A DNA stretch of 64,000 nt, from positions 1,515-65,514 of the forward strand of contig CAJJDO010000139.1 in the NCBI GenBank assembly GCA_905183005.1, written 5' to 3'. Both the position numbers and the translations under genes were made by a program. Under the pieces are notes generated by a model. It saw nothing but the letters and a program-made list of their open reading frames with translations. It had not been told where the DNA came from and searched no databases. Origin of the DNA: Paramecium pentaurelia (Eukaryota; Ciliophora; Oligohymenophorea; Peniculida; Parameciidae). Shown one piece after another: positions 12,441 to 25,600 of this stretch (position 1 is its first letter; each line of letters starts with the position of its first letter).

Positions 12441-13266
12441 TCATAGAAGGTTAGCAATTAAATGATTGTTCATATCCAGTATAATTACTGTATATTTTCA
12501 AATTTTCAATTAATACTTCTTCAGTCTCATTCATTTATGAAATAAAAATCTTAGATACTGTTGCTTCAGGGAATATTAGCATAAAAATCTTGGTTTAATA
12601 TTTAATTTTACTTCTTCTTATGCACAATTTCTAGTATCAAGAACTAGTCCTCCGATATTTTAATCAGCAAAGTCTACAACAGTAGAATTTTGGTGATCTT
12701 CATTTTTCAATTAAGTGAATTCAAAATCAATGTTCTAATAAATTGATTATTCAAACTTCTTTTTGAACTCTTCTTTGTTAAAAGTATTTTTAGTAAATAT
12801 TAATTGATCATTTTAAATGGCATCAGAATTTAAGTAAAATGTCTTGATATAGTTCTAAAAACATTTCAATTTCTATTTAGAAATGTAATAATTCGTATAT
12901 TTTATTGAACTCATATCAATAATATAAAATCCACCTTGAGAGAAATTCCTCTCCAATAATCCTAAGTACATTAGCATTATAAGTCTGAAAATTTCTATCC
13001 TTTTAATTACTACTTTAGATTAAGTGTTCCATTAATTATAAATATTGGTAAGATGCTAATGTATTTCATGTGGATCATTGAAAATCTTGCTTTTCAAAAA
13101 ATCTTAAACTCTTCAAATTAATCTTAATCATCATTAAAAATATTTTCTAAGGTTAATCAGAATCAATGATTTTATAGATGAATTCTGAGTAGTTCTGTTT
13201 AGGATTGCCTTTCAAATTGCACTAAAATTCACCTTTAAATATCTTTAAATGAAAAATAGAAATCAT
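11719..13266 (-). pseudogene. Poly(ADP-ribose) glycohydrolase, frameshifted copy
   Basis: From ATG at 13264-13266 to TGA at 11719-11721 the minus strand encodes a complete PARG in pieces. In order these are an N-terminal part (MISIFHLKIF...), VVDFADQNIGG...CAQEE, then SNYTGYEQSF, AIDE.PFYS, STGRWGCGIFRGNPYLKTL and the same C-terminal transmembrane helix as the copy at 10409-11122. The pieces lie in different frames: breaks near 13080, 12930, 12590 and 12360. The last is a one-base loss in an A-run (gaaattaa against gaaaattaa in the other copy). The catalytic QEE is present (plus-strand 12611-12625), but the preceding glycine triplet reads GGL, not GGG. Either a true pseudogene or a real gene with homopolymer errors. 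Confidence 0.8.
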
Positions 13267-13589
13267 TTTTATTATCGTTTTAATTTTTTTTATTAAGTCT
13301 AACAAATAAGAGAAGTGAAAAATTCATCAGAATTTAATCAAAAACATAAAAATATTGATTTATTGTTTTCAATCATAAAAAGTCAAAATATAAATTAAGT
13401 ACAAAGCTACTCTGTTTGTCGAGTAAGAGAGGATACTTAATGATATGTTAAACGATAAAAAATTTAACAATTGCGTCGCGTTATAATAGTTTATAATGAA
13501 TTTTAATTATTAAAAGATTAAACTTGTGTAATAATGTAAATTCTTCTATATTTGACTTATAAATGAAAAATATTCATTTCTTATATAAG

Positions 13590-13860
13590 AACCAAGTCCC
13601 CTTGTCTCTAATTCAAGATCATAGTGTGTTGCATGTCCTAATTACAAATTTAGCACTATGGGTTTAATTAGATCATTCTAAACGTTCATAAAGAGTTCCC
13701 ATCCATCCATATCCATCTGTCCAGCAATAACTAGTAAAAACAATGAATTGATTACCTAAAAAAACCACCACCATCTATTTAGCAAAGTCTTTTTGGATCT
13801 TTTTCTATTATTTATCATAATTTTTCATTAATTCATGTGTACAAACTCTTAATTAAAGCA
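13590..13860 (-). pseudogene. Unrecognised coding remnant
   Basis: The minus strand is open for about 70 codons around QMVVVFLGNQFIVFT, SYCWTDGYGWMGTLYERLE, stopped by a TGA, then continues with HSAKFVIRTCN. Tryptophan, glycine and cysteine content is far above the random AT-rich background, so it is likely a piece of a real gene. I do not recognise the family. It lies upstream of the PARG pseudogene on the same strand but shows no link to it. Confidence 0.4.
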
Positions 13861-13869
13861 TAACTTCAA

Positions 13870-16800
13870 TTTATAATTGATTTCCAGTTTTAATTGGAAT
13901 TGTTTATGATTTATTTAACCATAAAGAATCTTGTGGTTATTATAATTATTGATATTAAAATTATTATATCTAAAATGAAAATTAGATATTTGATTAAACT
14001 AACAATTATTAAGCTTATTGTCCTTACATTAATTATGTTTAAGTTTAAATTTATTTTTTGACTCAATTTAACTAAAATTACTTCTAATTATTTAATAGTT
14101 TGTTTAATGTTTCAAATTGGTTAGCATTTCATAATTACTCTAATTAACCACAAAATTAGCATTATGCTGCAAAATCTAGTTATTCTGTGTAGACCTTTTC
14201 CATCACATTTTGCAGATGTTAATTTCTTTCAATATCAAAGTTAGCAAGTGAGTTTGGATTTAATTTTCAGGATTAGTCAAATTTTACATTATAAAATCAT
14301 CATCATTAATTTTGTTGAATCTTTTTCAATTAGATTGAAGCAACTTCAAAATATATCAGTTGCTTGATTTAAATATCCTTTCAAAACTTGATTATCATGA
14401 TTAAAATATGCTTAGAGATGTGCTACTACTTTTTTCATTTTATCTATAAAGTGACTTAGGTAACTAGAACATATTCATTTATTGTTGGGTTGATATTAAT
14501 CAAAAATGTCACTCAATGTAATTTGATCATACATGAAATACATAATTCAGTATTATGATTGCCTTAAATCCAATAATATGTTGATAAAGTTTTATATGAG
14601 CAATTATAAGCATTTACTTATATTGCACTTTCAATTAACTGACAAGTTCCAATTACATATTACTATGGTATTATTGTTTATAGATTTAGGCCTAATATAA
14701 TACAAGTTGATTAATTTGTAAAACGGTTACGTTGTAATTGTAGATATTTCTCAAAGTAAAAATTATGCGCATTCATTCATTGTATAATTCCATTAACAAG
14801 TATTTTTCCATTATGTACATTAAGATTATTATACTTATGAGCATGATTTTAGCGGTTGGCATATTTAAGTGTTATTCCAAAGACATAAAGTTCCTTGATA
14901 ACCAATTTATTCAGGTGTACATTAATCTTGATTAAAATATGATCATTCAGGCAATTCATCTACAAATCAATTAATTTAATCAAGTATAATGAAAAACAGG
15001 TTGTAGAGTTACTAGTAAATTAGCCCCATTGAATATTTTATTAAGTGCATGATGTATTTTGATAGGTTAATTACGAACAACAAGTAAATTATGAACATAT
15101 ATTTCCATTCCAATAGCATTAAATAAAATTTTGGAGACAAGATTCTTATGAATATGATTCTTAGCATTCCCTTTGAATTCTTTGGATAAATTCTCATTAT
15201 AGTTACTAAGGAGTTCACATAAGAATAAATTAGTAATACGATTTTGTGTTCGAATAAAAAGTAAAAGTAAAACAAATTAGAATGATTTGGCTTTAATACT
15301 AAAAATACAGCAAATTAATTTATTAATGAAAAATCATTAAGACAACAAATATAATTAACTAGAATCTTAATCGGAAATTTTGCTTATTAAAATTATTATT
15401 AAAATCATAATTTACTAGAGTTGACTTTAAAAAGAAATAATGCATTATTAAATCTTTAATTTAAATTTCATTTTAAATAGAAAATCAGCAACTGTGCAAA
15501 AATTATAACAACCTCCATTGAAAGCTATCACTCCATCACAGAAGTAATAAAAAAGAACAAACTCAGGAGTAGATTTTTTATTAATCATATTATTTTTTAT
15601 TATCTGAATATGAACAATAAACAAAAGAAATTAGTATTTTTTAATTCTCAAGAATCAAACCTTAACCTATACTATTAAAAATTCGAATATATGTTTATAT
15701 GTGATAATGCTCTTATTTAAACTTAAAATTCATGATAACAATACTAATTCCATAAAAATTGATTCATAAAGAATTATATTATAGCTCGAATCTGTATTAG
15801 AAATTACACATAGCTTACATTTTTATGAATCTGAATTCCATTCTTTTGTGAAATATGTTGCATCTAAATATTATTCTTATGTCAAAGTTGAAATATTTAA
15901 ATCACTACTCTCACTTTAATTCCAAGGGCAGAATATCATGTATATAGAGTCATATGATAGGAATACATAGCAAGACTCTTATGGAAAGATTCCACTATTC
16001 TATTCAGTACACTCATCATTAGTCATATAACAAGTTTAGATATTACAGTTGTTTTTAGTAAAATCAGTAAATTTAATTCTCTATTATATATTTATTTTTA
16101 AATCTTCGTAATCAAAAGGAGAATCTGGAAGAGCAACAGGTATTTAAATTATTTCTTTAGAGTTTGATTTTATTTTCTATCTATTGACCATTTTTTAAAC
16201 TTCGTTCTTAAAGATATTATTATTTCCTTTTTATCTTTATTTTTAAAAGCAACACCCGATTACCTTATAAAATTGATCTTTAAATTTATATTAATTAAGA
16301 TTTTTCTATTAAAATTATTTTCTATCTGATTATTAGTATCCAACCTTATGCAAAATAGATTCTAATATTTATGAACAGATAAAATAGATTATTTTATTGA
16401 ACTTGCTTATCCTAATATTTATAATAATTACGTTATTTTAATAATCAAAGAATTCAATCAAATAGATAAAAATCTTTTTTTTTTTAATAGAAAAATCTAT
16501 AAATTTATTTTGATTTAATAAAGATATTGACTCGCTATCTCAATAATATAACCATTTAAGTAATTCTAGTTTATCTTTTTAAAGAAATTATTGAGGATGC
16601 TTCCAGAAAAAAATTCAGAACATCATCATTATATAATTCTAACTAATTTCTTAAACCATAATCCATCATATATGATGTAGGATCAAAAGTCTAATATATA
16701 TCATTTTATTCAATATAGTCTTTAATCATTATCCTCTACTTTTTAAGTTAAATAAGAAATAAAATATTTATTGCACTTCAAATTGATTTTATTTACTAAT

Positions 16801-17065
16801 AATTATATTAAATCATTAGGCTTTACACTTTTAATATAAGTCATACATAATTTTAAGAAGATATAATTTATTTCAATGTTAGATTTTAATATTTAACTTT
16901 TTAATTTTAAATTATTTTATTTTCTTTAAATTTAGATTTAAATGCTTTACATGAATTACTTCTACCGCCTAATAGGTTATGTTCTAATAAAATTATTTTA
17001 TTATATTTTAAAAATTACTTTATATTCAAATATAATTTTTATTATAATCAATATATGTAGATAAG
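13870..17065. other. AT-rich region with scattered gene scraps
   Basis: No intact gene. About 14580-14860 on the plus strand reads coding-like (YVDKVLYEQLQAFTYIALSI, a TGA, then YYYGIIVYRFRPNIIQVD, VKRLRCNCRYFSK). About 14200-14450 on the minus strand has a helical stretch (VVAHLQAYFNHDNQVLKGYL). Both are broken and unrecognised. From about 15300 to 17060 I see only low-complexity AT-rich sequence. Confidence 0.4.
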
Positions 17066-18474
17066 ATGTACTTAAGAGGATAATCTCAATCATCAAATAT
17101 TGGGTGTTTGTATAGAGAGTACATGTCATCATTAAGACCCTATTGTCATTTTTGTTTGCATAGTCATAGTCAACATCTTAATATATATTAGTGTCATTAG
17201 AATAATTAAATGACTGGATCTATCAACGAGTCCTATACTTAGGAAAGTAAAATATCACTTGATAATCTTAAAAATAGATTAATTCGCTATATCAATTTTA
17301 ACATTGAATAGTTAAAGTAATTAGGATTTTATGAGTTAGACCTTTTTGATTAAAGGTTTATGTTAGATTGAATCTTTAGAGAATATATTACTTCAATAAT
17401 TACTATAATCAAAGGAATAAATTAAAATGACTGTAAATAAAATAATAGAAAATCTAAAGAATCAAACAAATTTCTAGTAAAATAATAATTTATAGATGTA
17501 AAAATCTTGTAAATTGATCTTCGAAAATAATATGATTTAAATACATTAGAATCTAATAATTTAAATTCATTCTAATTTGAGCTCATCACTTAAAATTCAA
17601 CCAAGCAGGAAAAAGGTTGTTATTCAATAGCTATTAATAAAGATAACTCAATTGTTTTAGCAGGATGTGATAATTTAATTAAAGTTTTTGAAAATCAATA
17701 AGGGAATTTAAATCAAATATAATTATTAAGTGAACATACAACAACTGTATATACATTAAATTTCATGTAGAAATCAAATAATTTTGTATCTGGAAGTCAT
17801 GATAAATAAATTATTATATGGTAGATGAATGAAAGCAATTTATGGACTTTCTAATAAATATTAAATGGACATTCTCATAGTATTGTGTTTTTATTGATAA
17901 ATAATAATGAAAATCTTATTAACTCAAGCAGTTATGATAATACAATTAAATTCTGGAATAAATAAATGAATGATAATGTTAATAAACCTTTAAAAATTAC
18001 ACTAGTTAACTGTGCTCATTAAGTTTAGTGAATAGGAATATAAATTGATTGCATGTTCAAATGATTCAAAAATATTAGTTATTAAATTTTAATAATTAGA
18101 AAATATCTGGTCTGTAATATAAAAGATATAAGTAGATTAATTTGGGTATCGATTGAGTTTTATAAATGAGAATTTATTCACTTTCTAACCTGAATGTTAA
18201 GAATATATGTCTATTTATGAACCAAACAGTACGGATAAGAAATTTATTAAGACAAAAGAAATTAATGTAAAATGTGATTCAAATTGTTGTGATAATCTAT
18301 TTCCATAAAAATACATAAAAATCGAAATCTCCTGAATGAATAAGAATGGCAACAATATAAATTTGTTAAGGAAGTTAGAAAATAGAGAATTTATAAGTGT
18401 ATAAAATATTTAATTTGGTCATTATAATATTTATGGGTAATTAAGCAATGATGGAGAATATTTGATTATATTTG
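17066..18474 (+). pseudogene. WD40-domain protein pseudogene
   Basis: The plus strand starts with ATG 17066 and a Cys/His-containing N-terminus (CHFCLHSHSQHLN). A coiled-coil-like middle follows (LLQSKEQIKMTVNKIIENLK), then WD40-type repeats (YSIAINKDNSIVLAGCDN, NNFVSGSHDKQIIIWQM, LINSSSYDNTIKFWNKQ, SNDSKILVIKF). The pieces are in different frames (breaks near 17360, 17590 and 18025), with an in-frame TGA near 18331. The last blade (FGHYNIYGQLSNDGEYLI) stops at about 18470, exactly where transposase-like sequence begins. The family is a different WD40 type from the arrays at 1-4264. A relic, probably cut by transposon insertion. Confidence 0.75.
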
Positions 18475-19015
18475 CAGTTTTTTTTTCATAAAATTGAAAT
18501 TTTGATTTTCCTTTGATTTGTCAATACACAATCAATTTGGATTGTAGCCTAATGAAGTTTCATCAATAAAGATAATATTAACATTAATTAGCTGATACTT
18601 AAATATTGTAACCCATATTCAAACCTTTCGTTAATAGATTTTTCATTATGGCATCTTTTATCCATTGTATCAGGAGAGCGATAGGAAACATCACAACATT
18701 CATTTAATATATGTTAAAATGTTAGGCATTCTTTGATAGCTAAAAATAGATTTTAAATTATCAAAATTTTTAGCAGCTTTAAGGAATTCTCAACTGTTGT
18801 GAGTATCAAAAAACTAATTAATCCCTTCTTTTATTCTGACAATGAATTTTGTTCCCTATATCTGATGTAATTAGTAGCCAATTTGAGCGATGCTGCTATT
18901 ACATTTGTGGTATAATTCTCCCATCTTAAGTCAATTATGACAACTTAAATTCTAGAAATATGATAAAATTGCATTCATTTGAAAAGCTTGCTTAGTTTTT
19001 TCTAACATCTAATAT
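18475..19015 (-). mobile_element. Tc1/mariner (IS630-type) transposase remnant
   Basis: On the minus strand two blocks in neighbouring frames fit a Tc1/mariner transposase. One is SYRSPDTMDKRCHNEKSINE followed by RFEYGLQYL; directly after comes NVNIIFIDETSLGYNP, matching the family's central catalytic motif (hydrophobic run, D, E, T, S/K). Upstream there is a longer block ending KSIFSYQRMPNILTYI. Frameshifts and TGA codons break it, and the first and third catalytic acidic residues are not clearly preserved. It abuts the truncated WD40 pseudogene on the left and a GC-richer ORF on the same strand to the right. I could not locate terminal inverted repeats. The element type is inferred from one motif plus context. 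Confidence 0.6.
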
Positions 19016-19019
19016 TTTT

Positions 19020-20698
19020 TAATTTAAAGTTTCCATATATAAAATTTGCCCAAATTAATGGGAAAAATATCTAGAAAGTCTGATTATTAAAATAACATTC
19101 GAATTTAAGTCTGCTCAAATACCCTATACAATTAACAAGTAAGATTGCATTATGAATGTTAAAATTGAGTTTCAAAACCAAAACATTTTTTCTTTCATCT
19201 AGGCTCCATGTCTAATTTTCGGTAGAGGAGGTGAACATGACTATTTCCCATGAAGTATCTTTGAAAGCCCTATAGTTATTGATGCCCCTGTCTGCTTTGA
19301 AAGCTTTTTAATTTTGTCTTTGCCTGGGTCTTAGATGATTCTTTCATAAGCCTTCACGATCTTTTCATCCATTGATATGTCATAGAGTGCCCATACGTTT
19401 TTTACCTTTGTGATTAAACCATCTGATGAAGTTCTTTTACATGAGCTTCTTTCTCATTATGCAAAAATATTGCCATGCATTGTTCCTTAGAGTTTTTCTT
19501 TTTATTAAGATTAAGTAAGAATTCTCTTTAATAGTTTGGGTGAATTTTTAGTCTCTAAAATTGAGTAAGGTGTATAATGGTATTTCTCTGGTAGGTTGAT
19601 GTCGTTTATGTAGTCGAATCTTTTGCGGAAGTCCCTTCCTTTGTCTAAGACATCAAGTTCTTGATCATATGTTATGGATTGGATACGTCCGTTCCATATT
19701 CGATTAAAGTCATCAATTTTACCAAGTTAAGATTCTCTAAATTGAAGTTCAAACTCTTCCAATGTCGTAACTTCATCTTGAATAGCTTGAATCAGCTTGA
19801 GGTTATCAGCCTAAATCTGAATTTAGGTCTGTATTTTAATTTTCTTAATTGATTGTTATGATTGACTGCCGTCTTAAGCGATGATGTATTTCTCTTAGAT
19901 CTTAGAAGCTTTGAGTTGGTTGTCCACCATTTAAAACAAACTCTTCCTAGCTACTATGGCTGAGAAAGTCCTCTAATAAGATCTTACCACCTTTCAAATT
20001 TCTGATGTATTGACACCAGTTTGAGGATACTAGTTTTACTTTGTTATTTTCATTTAAGTAGAACTTGTCTAGTAGTTGCAGATAGGTTTAGTTAAGCCAT
20101 ACATGGTGAAGGTCATCAAGTTCCTCAATTATTAGGCGACATTTGAGGATTTTGGAGAAGTGTTGTGACATTTGTGATAAAATAATATACCGATGAAATC
20201 TGACTGATCATTCTGATAACTTGAAAAAAATATTTTCAAAGAGATTAAAAAATTTAATCCATTTTCCTTTTCTAGTGACTTCAATCCTTGAGTCTATAAT
20301 CAAAGGTGCTCCTAGGATTTAGAGTTTAGTCCATTTCATATCTTCTTTCGTACTAATACCATGTTTCTTCATTAACTCTTCCAAGTATTCCTATGGTCTG
20401 TATTTATAAGTAATTTATCCATTCATCCAGTATTCAGTCATTTTTTTGATGATACCCTCCTTGTCTTAATTTGAGTTGTTAGATTTTGACTTGCCCGAGA
20501 AGAGCATATCTATCTTAAGTGTCCTTCTCGAAAATGGTCCTCATATAGTACTCGCACAAGCCCTACTTTCTCAGGGAGGATTGTAGTTGGCAAGTGAAGT
20601 GCTAGCTCGCTTAACAGGTCCACTTCTAGGATTTTTCGGACTTTATCTTTTGGCCATGATATGTTATTTTTTTTAATATATATATAAAATATATACAC
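19020..20698 (-). pseudogene. Degenerate GC-richer ORF, possibly transposon-borne
   Basis: Read on minus under the ciliate code, this contains long open blocks. It starts at ATG 20698 with KVRKILEVDLLSELALHLP; then come KHGISTKEDMKWTKLQILGA, a TGA near 20212, IRNLKGGKILLEDFLS, QELDVLDKGRDFRKRFDYIN and ISMDEKIVKAYERII. Blocks change frame near 19840 and 19440. GC content is visibly higher than in the flanks, and the region is on the same strand as, and directly next to, the transposase remnant. Some large Paramecium Tc1/mariner elements carry additional ORFs, so a composite element is plausible. I see no tyrosine-recombinase or reverse-transcriptase signature and do not name the product. Confidence 0.45.
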
Positions 20699-20699
20699 A

Positions 20700-22676
20700 T
20701 ATTTGAGTATTCTTAATCAATCAATCATTAAAATTAAAATGAATTTAAATAAAATTTCAAATTCATACTATCTTATTCAGTTCAAATTTGAATTGATAGT
20801 AATATAAATGAACAGTCTTATTGAAACTCAGTACAGCTGTTACTCAATAAGTTGTTACCATGACTTGGACCTTTGACAGCACAGGCATTCTGAACTAATA
20901 AGATAGGCTGAAATTATTAGAATATGATAATTTAATTGCTTTGAAATACAGAATGAATTTATCAACCAAAAATATTTGTTTATTTTTTCTAATACTGCTT
21001 TATTCACCACTTAATACTCCATTATTTATTATTTAATGATGTAAATTTTCTTTTAATTCATATGAAGCATTCATGAATAAATTTTGTGTAAAATCACTAA
21101 ATGTAAATTCCCTTACGATTAACATAGCTCATTTATAGTTCTTAGTTAAAGTTAAAATATTTATTATTCTTATGATCCACTTTTATTTCTTTCTTTATTT
21201 TATATTTTGTTTCTTTGCCCCTTTCTATAATTAATTGATGATTTTTTATGTCTAATTTAGGAATGTGATTTAGTATCTTAAACAAACTTTCTGGCTATTT
21301 ATCTTCAATCCCTGACTATAATACTTGTCTTCTCTTAAATTTAAACTGTTTTAAATCAATACATTTACATTAAGAAAATGATATTGATTCTTCTGCCAAT
21401 CACAAGTATTGCAGGATCTCAAGTAAAACGATTAACATTTATTTCCAATTATCAGTAAAACGGAATAACTATCAGTATGCAATTCATACAATCTTTAAAT
21501 ATTTCCAATTTATTATTGGAAATCTATTGTTATGGAATTTATAAATTAATTTATTTGATATCTTAATTAAATAATCAATTAAAATTTATGAGTATAATTT
21601 TAATCAAAATTTTGAAATACCCAACTATATGATTCTTTTAAATAGGTTGAAGCATAATTATCGACCTCTCCAATTTGAAAATTGTTATTGATTTGAAGTT
21701 TTCTTCTTATGAATGTCTTTCAAATACCTATGAACTTATTTTTATCCCATTTTGTTTGCCTAATGAATGAATTGATTGATGAAAAAGGGAATTATTCATT
21801 TTTTTTAATTGTTCAATTTTCTTATGTTTATTTTCTTTCTTTTTGCCGAGGTGTCATTCTTAATATCTATAGATCATACATGATATCTATAAACCAATTA
21901 TACTTTAATAGTGATATTTCATTGAAGTTTACAATTAAATAAGTTTTTCATTAGATTGTTCACAATTATTAATGGAATTTTCATTACAAAATAAATTTAA
22001 TTAATAATATTGGTTTATTACTCTCATTATCATTTCTGAAATCAATCCATTCTTTATTTCTGAATTCTTCAAAAGTCTAGTTTTGAATATTTTTGCTTGT
22101 TAAATAGTATAATATATGATCAAAATTAACAAATAATTAAAAATAATTGATCATTAAATTCTTTAATATATTATTCAAATTAATTTCAATAAATAAAATA
22201 AAGTCAAATTTTGGAGAGTTAATTCATTAATTTTCATAGTTTTTCACAATCTCCTTACTTTATTTTCAATCAATTAAATTAATTATGTAACAAAAATAGT
22301 ATACAATAAAAAATACTTAATTCATATTTGTATCTAATCAATACTTCCATTAATATTAAATTTTTATAAAATCAATTTTATCAACTAATGAATAACATTT
22401 TTTAAATATAAAATCCTATATAAAATTTTTGATTTTTTTGTAAAACAAATTTTAGAAAAAATTACATTTTTCCTATTTATTAAATCAACTTTTTAAAAAT
22501 TAAAACCAAGAAATAATACTTTAATCTATTTATATATCATAAATTTTATTCATCAAGATTGTCTAGATGAGTAAAAATAAATATTTCTAGAACATTATAT
22601 TAAATTTAATTTATAACAGCAAATCCAAAATATAAATACAAAATAAATATGATTAAAATTCATCAATATTTAAAAA
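20700..22676. other. AT-rich region with one small remnant
   Basis: Mostly featureless. On the minus strand at about 21080-21400 there is a coding-like stretch (KRRQVLQSGIEDKQPESLFK, IPKLDIKNHQLII) ending at a TGA, preceded by a CxxCxxC-like piece. It is too short to assign. No other signal. Confidence 0.4.
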
Positions 22677-25600
22677 ATGATAATAATGCTTCTAGTAATG
22701 AAAGTAGCCTGCATATTTCCAAATACGTTATTCTCTATAGATCAAGAATATTCATTGTACCCAACTGTGGGAGAAATTTATGAATATTATCTGGAGAAGT
22801 TTATATCAGAAACTTAATTAATGTGCAAAACTTAAACTTAAGTTCCAAATGTGCAAGTAATAAATTAATGCGAAGAAATATACTCAACATAAGGAAATTG
22901 TAAAATATTAAGAATATTATTGTAGAATTTATATCTATATCATCAAACAATACTCATTTTGGTACTTTGACTAATAATAATGAAGTAATTATTTATGAAT
23001 GGAAAAACTCAATGATTTAATAGATTGGATCATCTATAAAAATTAATTCTTCATTTAATTGTTTTAATATCGATTTATCTTCATATTTTTCAATTTTAGT
23101 AGATTGCTTTTACAACAATGAATTTATTTTAATTCAATTTATTGATGGATAATTAATAGATGTTTATCATATATAATCATCTGTACCTACTTAAACTAAA
23201 ATATAATCAATTATTAATGAAACAAATCCTTTTATTGTATATGCCTAATATTTTTAGAATTATTCAATACTTACACTATTTTCATCAAATTTTTGTAATT
23301 AAAGTAGCTTAAATTACTAATTTGTCGATTTTGATATTACAATTAAAATAAATCCTCATATTTATGCGATTACTTCACAAGAGATTTTTTAATTATCAAT
23401 ATCACCAAATTCTCAATTTAATTAGATAAGTAATTTTAGTTAGGATGGTATGAGTAATTTTAATACTATTAATGTTTATTACAATTTTTAAAGTTACTCT
23501 TAAAAATTTTTTTATCTTTTATTTGTGATGACATCATAATTTGGGTCATTCAAGGGGCTGTCCCCTTCAATGCCTGGTTCGAATCGTAGCGTTCTACAAC
23601 GTCCAGGGTTGAGAGATGACCATGATGCTCAAGGAAATCACGAGTAACTCAAGAGGGTAACCTTCTAATTGCCTGGAGATAACTTTATGGCTCCTCCCCT
23701 CTAAATCCCGGTCGAGGCCAGATCCTCGGAGGAAGATGTACATTTACTATTGACAGTTACTCTTAATGTGATCAAATAAATTTAATAGATTCAAATGGTT
23801 AGATTGCTCCATTCTTATAATGTGAAAATTAAATAATATAAGTAATCAATGATCTATTTATTTATACAGGCTATTCTTAAATTTAGAAGATACTTTAAAG
23901 TAATCTATTTATAATATATTAATTTATTGATACGATAATTATTCTATAATAATAGGCAGCCTAATACTACAAATATACTCTTTAAAATTAAGGTAATTCA
24001 CTATTATATTTCAATTCTGATAATGAATTATTTTCATTTAATCAAGAGATCATAGTTTATAAAATCTCAATAGCTTCCTTGTAAGTCAACTTAACTAATT
24101 TAGAAATTGCAGGAAATAATAATACTTTTTCACTTTATTGTAAATATTTTGAACAATTCATATAATTTAAATTTTATCTTTAAGTATTAGCTTAGAATGA
24201 TACAAATATATATGTAATGTTTAATTAAGATTTCACATAATATTAAACTTCATTTCAATTATCAGTTCAAAATAGTTTTTTTGGTTTTTCAGGATAACTA
24301 TTACAATATTAGTTAAATCCATAAAACATACCTTTAAAATTTACATTAAATGCTTAACAAAAAATTTGTGAAAGTAGTTAAAGTTATTAGTTAGTATAAT
24401 TTTTATCTCTTTACGGACAAAAATACTATTTAATAGGATATATTAATTAGTCACTTTATATATTGTAAAGCAGTCAAATTTGCTAAATGAATCTATTAAA
24501 TTCAATTAACATCACTATAAATGCAAGTTCTTTATAAGTTGCTTATAGCATTTATCCTAAAATGATCATAATTGGACTGAGAGCAAATAATGCAATATAT
24601 TTGTTTTAATACTTTGATGATACCAAGAACATAATAAATTATTAAAATTTTACTTTTTAATAAAACTTCTCAGATTATTTAGTAACATATAATAGTATTA
24701 TAATTCTATTTCCAAATCAAGAGATTCAAATACTAACATTAAATTTTACAAATACATTTACTCTAAATTAATAGTCAATTAATATATTGTTCAAAAACAT
24801 TCTGTTCAATCCTTAATAAATAATTGTAAATACATAATCATAATCATCTATTTTCTATATCAATAATATTAATGAAGTTATCATAATATCAATAGATTAA
24901 AGTAGTATTCCAATACCAATTTCTTTGATGCAAATCAATTTTCCAATTAAACAGATAAACTTAGTAGGTATTTAATTGATATTTTCATATCTATGTAATA
25001 ATCAATAGAATATTTGCTTCTAAGTTTGGAATGTGTAAAATTTACCAAAATACTATTATGTAAAGAATCTATATAGTGTCAAATTTTTGAATCAAATGAT
25101 TTAATCTGATAATCTATTCTTATATATAACATTTAGTAATTATACTGTTTATGCTTATAATCCTCAATTACCATATCATATGAGTTTAATGTATAAATTA
25201 GAATTAACATCACCAATTATTTGCACTTAGGCAATTTAAGGCGGTTATCATTATGAGCCTGTATACTTATATATTTATTCAATAATACTGCTTTCAGACA
25301 ACAGTATTTATTAACTTTATTTATACTAACAATTTGAAATATCTGTGGAATATTACAATGAAGACTTTAACAATTCAATAAGTTACCCATAATTTATTTA
25401 TAATTATAGTGTAACATCAGCATTAAATCAAACAGCTTTTTAATAGACCCCTAATTAAAGTATTATTTTATATTCAAATTACACAATATTTTTGAATTAA
25501 AGAAATTTATCATTTAATTTAAGTAAAGATTATATAATCCCTAATACTAAATTGATCTCTTATCCAATGAATTTATTTATAGATAGATAAGTTGAATATT

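Noticed and set aside
23570..23600. GGTTCGAATC box-B-like motif in the GC-rich insertion as evidence for a tRNA gene.
   Set aside because: The flanking bases (cctgg / cgtag) cannot form a T-stem, and no acceptor stem is found. At most a tRNA-derived promoter remnant of a SINE.
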